DNA of 64,000 bases from positions 124,001 to 188,000 of the forward strand of contig NZ_JALJXJ010000011.1 of the NCBI RefSeq assembly GCF_024170005.1. The letters run 5' to 3'. Below, piece after piece: positions 58,786 through 64,000 of the stretch. This DNA is from Azospirillum lipoferum (GTDB lineage: Bacteria; Pseudomonadota; Alphaproteobacteria; Azospirillales; Azospirillaceae). The position numbers were made by a program, and so were the translations under genes. How positions within the stretch are numbered: position 1 is the stretch's first letter; every line of letters starts with the position of its first letter. The notes beneath the pieces were generated by a model. The model was not told the DNA's origin. It made no database searches and saw nothing but the letters and a program-made list of their open reading frames with translations.

Positions 58786-59868
58786 TCAGGCATAGCGTGC
58801 GATCAGACGGGCCAGCGGCGGCCCCGACAGCACCACCACGAACAGCCGCAGGGTTTGCAGAGCCAGGACGAGCGGCAGGTCCACCCCGCTGCCAAGGGCG
58901 ATCACCACCACGGAGTCGAGCCCGCCCGGGCTGGTGGCGAGGAAGGCGGTCAGCGGATCGGTCGGCAGCAGCGTGACCAGAACCCAGGCAGACAGGCTGC
59001 ACAGCGCGATCATCAGTCCGGTCGACAACAGCATCTGCGGCACCGCGCGCAACGCGTGGCTCAGCACCTCGCGGGTGAAGCGCAGGCCGATGCTCCAGCC
59101 GATGATCGTGTAGGTGACGGTCAGCAGCGCATGCGGCAGTTGCAGGGTCACACCGGCGCCGGCCTGGACCAATGCTCCCAGCACCATCGGCACCAGAAGG
59201 GCGCCTGACGGAATGCGGAAGCGGTGGCCGATCCAGCCGCCCAACGCGGCGACCAGCAGCGTCGCCGCCAGCCCGCGCAGGTCCAGCGTCTCCACCGGTG
59301 CCGCCGGGACGCCGACGCCCTCCGATCCGGCGGTGAGCGCGTGCGTTACGAGAGAGGCGCTGAGCACCACCAGGACCACGCGCAGATACTGCATCACCGC
59401 GACCAACCGCACGTCCGCTCCATAATCCCCGGCCATGGCGACCATGGCGGAGGCCGCCCCCGGCGACACACCCCAGGCCGCAGTGGTGCCGGGCAGGCTG
59501 CCGTAGCGAACGAACAGCCAGCCGACGATGCCGCTGACCAGCACCGTCAGCCCGACGGTTCCCAGCATCAGCGGCCAGTTGCGGGCGATCGAAAGCAGGA
59601 TCGACGAAGTGACGGCATGGGCGACGAGGCAGCCGATGATCGCCTGCGCCATGGTGAAGCCGGACGGCGGAACCCGGATGGACGCTCCGCCGACGCCGAG
59701 CGCGATGGCCCCGATCATCGGCCCGATCAGCCACGCCGCCGGCAGCCCGGCCGTATCCAGCCCCAGCGTCACCACCGCCGACAGGGCAAGCAGGCTTACC
59801 CATTGCACGACCGCCCGCGCGCCGAACTTCAGCCTGCCACCCTCCGATCCGTCCTTTGAACCCGCCAC
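58786..59868 (-). CDS. AbrB-family integral membrane protein
   Basis: A 360-residue polytopic membrane protein with about ten helices and the internal duplication typical of AbrB/AmoA-type proteins: LPAAWLIGPMIGAI in the first half and IPSGALLVPMVLGALV in the second, with PGTTAAWGVSPGAASAM and TSPGGLDSVVVIA at matching places. The family's function is uncertain; transport has been proposed. The start is a GTG with a weak site. No DNA-binding AbrB domain is present despite the family name. Confidence 0.8.
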   Translation of the reverse strand: MAGSKDGSEGGRLKFGARAVVQWVSLLALSAVVTLGLDTAGLPAAWLIGPMIGAIALGVGGASIRVPPSGFTMAQAIIGCLVAHAVTSSILLSIARNWPLMLGTVGLTVLVSGIVGWLFVRYGSLPGTTAAWGVSPGAASAMVAMAGDYGADVRLVAVMQYLRVVLVVLSASLVTHALTAGSEGVGVPAAPVETLDLRGLAATLLVAALGGWIGHRFRIPSGALLVPMVLGALVQAGAGVTLQLPHALLTVTYTIIGWSIGLRFTREVLSHALRAVPQMLLSTGLMIALCSLSAWVLVTLLPTDPLTAFLATSPGGLDSVVVIALGSGVDLPLVLALQTLRLFVVVLSGPPLARLIARYA

Positions 59869-59977
59869 GAACCCAGACCTGTACGAATGATTTGCGACCG
59901 CCTCATGCTGCCTGCCGCCACCCCTGTCCGTCCAGCAGGCGAGGGGGCGCGGCAGCCATGCACAGCGGTTCCACGGA

Positions 59978-61339
59978 TCAGCGCGCCGTACGGATCCGGG
60001 TCAGGAAATCGCCGACCCCCCGGTTCAGCTCGTCCGCCTGCCGGTGCAGCAGGCCGGCGGCAGTCAGCACCTCCTGCGCGATGCCGCCGGTCTCCGAGGA
60101 GGATTGCGTCACCTCGCCGATGGAGTCGGTGACCCGGCGGGAGCCGACGGCGACCTCCTGCACGTTGCGGGTGATCTCCTGCGTCGCGGCGGTCTGCTCC
60201 TCCACCGTGGCGGCGACGGTGGTGACGATCTCGTTGATATGGGTGATGGTGCGGCCCACCGCGTGGATCGCTTCGGCGGCCTGGGTGGCGGCGTTCTGCA
60301 TGCCCGTGATCTGACTGGAGATGTCCTCCGTCGCCTTGGCAGTCTGGTTGGCGAGGCTCTTCACCTCGCTGGCCACCACGGCGAAGCCCTTGCCGGCTTC
60401 CCCGGCCCGGGCCGCCTCGATGGTGGCGTTCAAGGCCAGCAGGTTGGTCTGGCTGGCGATGTTGTTGATCAGGTTGACGACGTCGCCGATGCGCTGGGCC
60501 GCGTCCACCAGCCCGCTGACGGTTCCCTTCGTCCGCTCCGCCTCGTCGACGGCGGAGGAGGAGATGCGGGAGGATTCGTTGACGTGCCGGCTGATGTCGG
60601 AGATGGAGCTGGCGAGCTGCTCGGTCGCCGCGGCCACCGTCTGCATGCTGGACGACGCGACCTCCGTCTCCGACGCGACGTCGGCGGAACGGCGGCTGGT
60701 GCTGGTGGCGATTTCCGACATGCGCTGGGCATGGGCCTGCATCTGGTTGGAGGCGGCGACCGTACCCTCCACGATGCTCTTGACGCTGTCCTCGAAACTG
60801 CCGGCGAGCCGGTCGAGGGTGGCGCGCTTGCTCTCCTCCTCCGCCGCCTGATAGGTCTCCAGCAGCAGTTCCATGTCGAACCACGCGATCTTGGTCAGCG
60901 TTTCCAACTGGGCGGTGCGGTTTCGACGGGCGTTGGCACCGAACAGGCTGAATGCCAAACCCTCGTCGCCTCCGGTCAGGCCCAGTTCGCGGGCGATGTT
61001 GGTACTGACGATATGGTGGCAGATCGAAACCGCATAAGCCGGAACGCCGTTCTTATAAAACTGGATCGCAAGCCGCTTTGCGGAGTCTGCGAAACCGGCA
61101 TCGATCCGTCCCGAGGCGGCCCGCATCCAATGGTCCAGTCGGGCGGCATGCACCTCGGGATGCCTCAGCGCCGACTGGATCTCCGGCCACGCATCGAAAT
61201 ACCGATGCCAGTCTTCCAGCAGTGCGGGAAGCCGACGCTCCACGAACTCACGGTTACCCCGCAGGCGGGCCAGATCCTCATCGGTGATGGAGAAGGTGGC
61301 AAGTCGCTTCGCCTGCGCGTCAGTCAGCTCGACGGTCAT
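59978..61339 (-). CDS. Soluble methyl-accepting chemotaxis protein with protoglobin-like sensor
   Basis: A 453-residue cytoplasmic chemoreceptor without membrane segments. The N-terminal 170 residues follow the HemAT/protoglobin pattern (FVERRLPALLEDWHRYFDAWPEIQSALRHPEV, then LDHWMRAASGRIDAGFADSAKRLA), but the position of the heme proximal His appears to be F94. The C-terminal signalling domain has the conserved hairpin tip NLLALNATIEAARAGEAGKGFAVVASEVKSLA, so coupling to CheA/CheW is expected. A coiled-coil linker of about 60 residues joins them. The signal sensed is unknown. Confidence 0.88.
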   Translation of the reverse strand: MTVELTDAQAKRLATFSITDEDLARLRGNREFVERRLPALLEDWHRYFDAWPEIQSALRHPEVHAARLDHWMRAASGRIDAGFADSAKRLAIQFYKNGVPAYAVSICHHIVSTNIARELGLTGGDEGLAFSLFGANARRNRTAQLETLTKIAWFDMELLLETYQAAEEESKRATLDRLAGSFEDSVKSIVEGTVAASNQMQAHAQRMSEIATSTSRRSADVASETEVASSSMQTVAAATEQLASSISDISRHVNESSRISSSAVDEAERTKGTVSGLVDAAQRIGDVVNLINNIASQTNLLALNATIEAARAGEAGKGFAVVASEVKSLANQTAKATEDISSQITGMQNAATQAAEAIHAVGRTITHINEIVTTVAATVEEQTAATQEITRNVQEVAVGSRRVTDSIGEVTQSSSETGGIAQEVLTAAGLLHRQADELNRGVGDFLTRIRTAR

Positions 61340-61616
61340 GTTTGGGATGATCCTCGGTTCCGATAACTCTCTGGGATCGTTCTACGCAATGGAAGACCAT
61401 CCGGATTTGCCGCGGACAGATTTTATGTACGGACTTTGTTCGTACTCGGATATGCGTAGTAAGTAGATCAGCGGTTGGGCATAGAATAAGGTTAATGTCC
61501 GACACGCCTATTCTCCCGGATGCAGTGACCAACTTTCAGTAGTGCAAAGGCCAGCATGGAACGTTCCATCTCCCATTCCGGTTGAGCGGTCATTCATCAT
61601 CTGGAAGGAGGACGTA

Positions 61617-61820
61617 ATGGCCGACGAGACCACCCGCCGCACCGGTGGCGACACCAGCCAGCCGCACGGTGACCAGGGGCCACCTACCGACCACAACGGC
61701 GACAAGCCCAAAGGCGGTAGCCACAGCAAATACAATGTCCAGCAGGACGCCGAAGGCGCTCACAATCCGACCAATCCGGTGAAGACGCAGCCGGAAACCA
61801 AGTCCGGCAAGCCGGGCTGA
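61617..61820 (+). CDS. Small hydrophilic protein (67 aa)
   Basis: The ATG at 61617 has AAGGAGG 5 bases upstream, one of the best ribosome sites in the window, which supports a real gene. The product has almost no hydrophobic residues and is rich in Gly, Asp, Lys, Asn, Gln and Thr (GDQGPPTDHNGDKPKGG), so it is probably disordered, like stress-induced hydrophilins. I do not recognise a named family. Some AT-rich sequence upstream (61400-61500) may hold its promoter. Confidence 0.7.
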   Translation: MADETTRRTGGDTSQPHGDQGPPTDHNGDKPKGGSHSKYNVQQDAEGAHNPTNPVKTQPETKSGKPG

Positions 61821-61830
61821 CGGAGGCCGC

Positions 61831-62127
61831 TTACACCAGATCCGGGCGTGGACGCAGACCGTTCAGCAGCAGGGCGATGGACTGGCGGGAGATCTCCGCC
61901 GGATCCAGGCCGCCGTCCGGACGGTACCACCGGGCGACCCAGCTGAGCGCGCCCGACAGGGTGAAGGCGGCAATTTTCGGATCGCAGAGGGCAATGCTGC
62001 CCTCTGCGATTCCGCGTTCGATCAGGCTGCGGAATTTCGGATCGATGCCGCGCTTCAGGTTGCGCAGGGTACGACGGCTTTCTTCGGTCAGCGGTTCTCG
62101 CTGAAGCGGGAGCTTCGCCGCGCCTAT
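61831..62127 (-). pseudogene. TetR-family regulator, C-terminal fragment
   Basis: Reading the minus strand from about 62127 to a TAA at 61831 gives 98 residues resembling the C-terminal ligand domain of TetR regulators: LIERGIAEGSIALCDPKIAA, then LSGALSWVARWYRPDGG and DPAEISRQSIALLLNGL. The frame stays open to 62169 but has no ATG, GTG or TTG, and the DNA-binding domain is absent. It is therefore an N-terminally truncated remnant. Confidence 0.75.
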
Positions 62128-62890
62128 GCCGGGACTGTGGCATGAGCCAGCCCGAGCGGCTGGATGGCCTCAAGGAATTGCCTCATCGCGCCGCTGCAAC
62201 GATCAGCACCGCGGCGACCAGTGCCACCGCATCCATCCGTCCTGGTGGAACCCCGCCCTGCTGATCGTCATGGGGACCACCCGCTTCCGCGGCCGGCCGG
62301 GCTCCGGGCCGATCGATGCGGAGATGCTGCGCCGCTACCGGTTCATGCGCCACATCGGCCTGTTCGGGCTGGAGCCCGGCCGTACCGGTACCGTCGCCTT
62401 CCTGCGCAATGCCGAGCACATCCTGGCCGACCCGCGCGCCATGTTGTGGATCACCGCGGAGGGCGCCTTCACCGACCCGCGCCGCCGCCCGATGACGCTG
62501 CGGCCGGGCATCGCCCATCTCGTCCGCCGCATGCCGTCGGCCCCGTTGGTGCCATTGGCCATCGAATACCCGTTCTGGGACGAGCGCACGCCGGAAGCCC
62601 TGATCCGCTTTGGGGAACCGATGGAGGCCGCGTCCTTTGCCGACTTGACCGTACCGGAGATTGCGGTGGAGTTGGAAGGACGGCTGGAGGCGGTGATGGA
62701 CCAGTTGGCACTCGACGCGCAAAGCCGCGACCCGGCGCGTTTCCTGACATTGATCGAGGGAACGGTGGGGATCGGCGGGGTCTATGACCTGTGGCGCCCT
62801 GCGCGCGCCTGGGCCGGCGGGCAGAGCTTCTCGGCGGCGCACGGCACGAGACAGGGACGGGTGGGGCGGCGGAAGGTGAAGCGGCCATGA
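62126..62890 (+). pseudogene. PlsC-type acyltransferase remnant
   Basis: The frame encodes the back two-thirds of a lysophospholipid acyltransferase: HPSWWNPALLIVMGTTRFRGR, YRFMRHIGLFGLEPG, AFLRNAEHILADPRAMLWITAEGAFTD and LVPLAIEYPFWDERTPEAL. The catalytic NHxxxxD motif reads IHPSWWN, so the Asp is lost, and about 35 preceding residues have no resemblance to the family. Truncation and the lost catalytic residue indicate decay. Its stop overlaps the ATG of the next fragment, keeping the trace of an operon. Confidence 0.7.
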
Positions 62891-63185
62891 TCCTCGTCGA
62901 CCTGATCGCCGGGCTGTCGCTGATCCTGGCGCTGCAGCCTCTGGGGCAGGGGCATCGTGAACCTGTTCCTCTACCGCCGTCCGACCGCCACCCCGCCGCT
63001 TGGTACCGCCGTCAGCATCCTGATCCCCGCCCGCAACGAGGAGGCCGGCATTGCCGCCGCGGTCGATGCCGCGCTGCTCAGCCGCGGTGTCGAGTTGGAA
63101 GTGGTGGTGCTGGACGACCATTCCACCGACCGCAAGGCGGAGATCGTCCTTGCCATTGTCGTTCGCGACCCTCGGGTTCGGCTGG
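62887..63185 (+). pseudogene. Glycosyltransferase family 2, frameshifted N-terminal fragment
   Basis: It begins MILVDLIAGLSLILAL and, after one extra G in the run at 62949-62952, continues in another frame as VNLFLYRRP, then VSILIPARNEEAGIAAAVDAAL and VVVLDDHSTDRKAEIV, a GT2 N-terminal domain. It stops resembling GT2 near 63185, where sulfotransferase sequence begins. The gene is therefore both frameshifted and truncated. Confidence 0.75.
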
Positions 63186-63406
63186 AAAATCCGCTACGAC
63201 CGCTTCGTCACCGATCCGCTGGAGAATCTGGCCGAAACCTATGAAGATCTCGGGCTCGGCCCATTCGCGCCGGTGCAGCCGAAAAAATGGAAACATCTCT
63301 GGCGGGCGTGCGCGGTTACCGCCGTTCCCGGCACGATCTGGAGGCCCCGGCCCGCACCGCCGTGCGCCGCCAGTGGGCCTTCGCCTTCGACCGCTGGGGC
63401 TATTGA
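63177..63406 (+). pseudogene. Sulfotransferase, C-terminal fragment with frameshift
   Basis: From 63177 one frame reads FGWKIRYDRFVTDPLENL and ETYEDLGLGPFAPVQP, the RYED.v.DP segment of sulfotransferases. At the A6 run (63282-63287) the frame shifts by one base, and the end continues as GVRGYRRSRHDLEAP and RRQWAFAFDRWGY before TGA at 63404. Restoring one A would join them. The N-terminal PAPS-binding part is absent. Confidence 0.72.
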
Positions 63407-63410
63407 ATCG

Positions 63411-64000
63411 TCAGGCTTCGCCGCGCTCCTCACGCTTGGCCTGCTGCCACAGGGCTTCCATCTCATCCAACGTGGCGTCCTGCGGCTTCCGTCCCTCGGC
63501 GGCCAGCAGGGCTTCGATACGGTGAAAGCGCCGCTCGAACTTGGCGTTGGTGCCGCGCAGGGCGGCTTCCGGCTCCACCTTCAGCCGGCGGGCGAGGTTG
63601 ACCAGGGCGAACAGCAGGTCGCCCAACTCGTCCGCCACCCGCTCCTGTGCCGAGCCGGCATCCATCTCCGCCCGGAGTTCCCGCACCTCCTCCTCGATCT
63701 TGTCGAGGATGTCGCGGGCGTCGGTCCAATCGAAGCCGACCCGCGCCGCACGATTCTGAAGTTTCAGCGCCCGCGTCAGCGCCGGCAGCCCGGCGATCAC
63801 TCCTTCCAATGCCGACGGAGCCCGGCCTTCCCCGGCGGCCTTGGCCGCCCGTTCGGCCGCCTTGTGGTCTTCCCAGCGCGAGGTCTGTTGGTCCGACGAC
63901 TTCACCTCTTCCGGCCCGAAGACATGGGGGTGGCGACGGATCATCTTGTCGGTGATGACGCCGGCCACCTCGTCGAAATCGAACAGTCCCTCTTCGCGCG
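63411..64000 (-). CDS. mazG: Nucleoside triphosphate pyrophosphohydrolase MazG (5' end outside window)
   Basis: At least 196 residues; the frame remains open to the window edge (EEGLFDFDEVAGVITDKM precedes the first ATG inside). The C-terminal MazG repeat has KIEEEVRELRAEM, then RVADELGDLLFALVNLARRL, the EExxE and ExxD metal-binding motifs; RRHPHVFG is a typical mid-protein marker. It hydrolyses non-canonical or excess NTPs to NMP and PPi. Full-length family members have about 260-280 residues, so roughly a quarter lies beyond the window. Confidence 0.92.
   Translation of the reverse strand, partial: REEGLFDFDEVAGVITDKMIRRHPHVFGPEEVKSSDQQTSRWEDHKAAERAAKAAGEGRAPSALEGVIAGLPALTRALKLQNRAARVGFDWTDARDILDKIEEEVRELRAEMDAGSAQERVADELGDLLFALVNLARRLKVEPEAALRGTNAKFERRFHRIEALLAAEGRKPQDATLDEMEALWQQAKREERGEA

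Noticed and set aside
61760..62173. 137-codon minus-strand frame over the TetR fragment
   Set aside because: A different frame of the same strand gives clear TetR C-terminal sequence; this one is Arg/Pro-rich shadow.
1..64000. tRNA, rRNA, CRISPR arrays, transposases, prophage or integrative element ends
   Set aside because: None was seen by reading; repeats found are palindromic or inverted, not spaced direct repeats. A tRNA or CRISPR scanner would be needed to exclude small cases.

Overview
The window is GC-rich DNA coding on both strands. Its gene content (GlgE fused to an extra GH13 domain, a Wzx/Wzy-type exopolysaccharide locus, a fructose PTS with fused EIIA-HPr-EI, globin-type soluble chemoreceptor, imelysin/di-heme iron cluster, GGDEF-EAL protein with PAS domains) suggests an alphaproteobacterium of the Azospirillum/Rhodospirillales group. 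That placement is inference from gene types and base composition; there is no rRNA marker here. No tRNA, rRNA, CRISPR array or complete insertion sequence was seen.

Layout. 1-5.5 kb: a tightly overlapping catabolic operon (hydantoinase A end, isochorismatase-fold hydrolase, fumarate-reductase-like flavoprotein, LeuC- and LeuD-like subunits). 5.5-10 kb: polyphosphate kinase 2 divergent from a GH13-GlgE fusion. 10-13 kb: two small proteins, a lipoprotein lysophospholipase, an ABC ATPase and a CHCC zinc protein. 13-16 kb: formate/nitrite channel plus a PP2C-Ser/Thr-kinase fusion. 16.3-19.3 kb: a c-di-GMP enzyme and a LuxR-type regulator. 19.9-39.9 kb: an exopolysaccharide region with a two-CBM putative glycoside hydrolase, a lone glycosyltransferase and a ten-gene minus-strand operon (flippase, GT-methyltransferase fusion, an unknown 709-residue protein, BY-kinase/Wzz, four more glycosyltransferases, polymerase/ligase, exported beta-helix protein). 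40.4-47 kb: LacI-type regulator divergent from fruBKA, with two matching operator-like palindromes. 47-50.6 kb: LysR regulator divergent from glutathione-dependent formaldehyde oxidation genes. 50.6-57.4 kb: a periplasmic iron-acquisition cluster (imelysin, multicopper oxidase, di-heme protein, second imelysin, DUF1513) behind Fur-box-like repeats. 57.5-61.3 kb: MetC-type enzyme, AbrB-type membrane protein, soluble chemoreceptor. 61.8-63.4 kb: a string of four decayed gene fragments. 63.4 kb to the end: mazG, running off the window.

How the parts work together. The first operon reads as a stepwise route: ATP-driven ring or amide opening, hydrolysis, desaturation, then hydration by an aconitase-type enzyme; its substrate is not identifiable here. 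The exopolysaccharide operon holds sugar assembly, flipping, polymerisation and chain-length control, but neither the priming transferase nor the outer-membrane exporter. The iron cluster combines a ferroxidase-like copper enzyme with imelysins and a di-heme protein, consistent with periplasmic iron handling. The fructose operon is self-contained.

The features most worth a second look are the uncharacterised first operon, the unknown 709-residue and CBM-bearing proteins of the exopolysaccharide region, a composite palindromic element that now forms the 5' end of the di-heme gene, and the cluster of pseudogenes near the right end.
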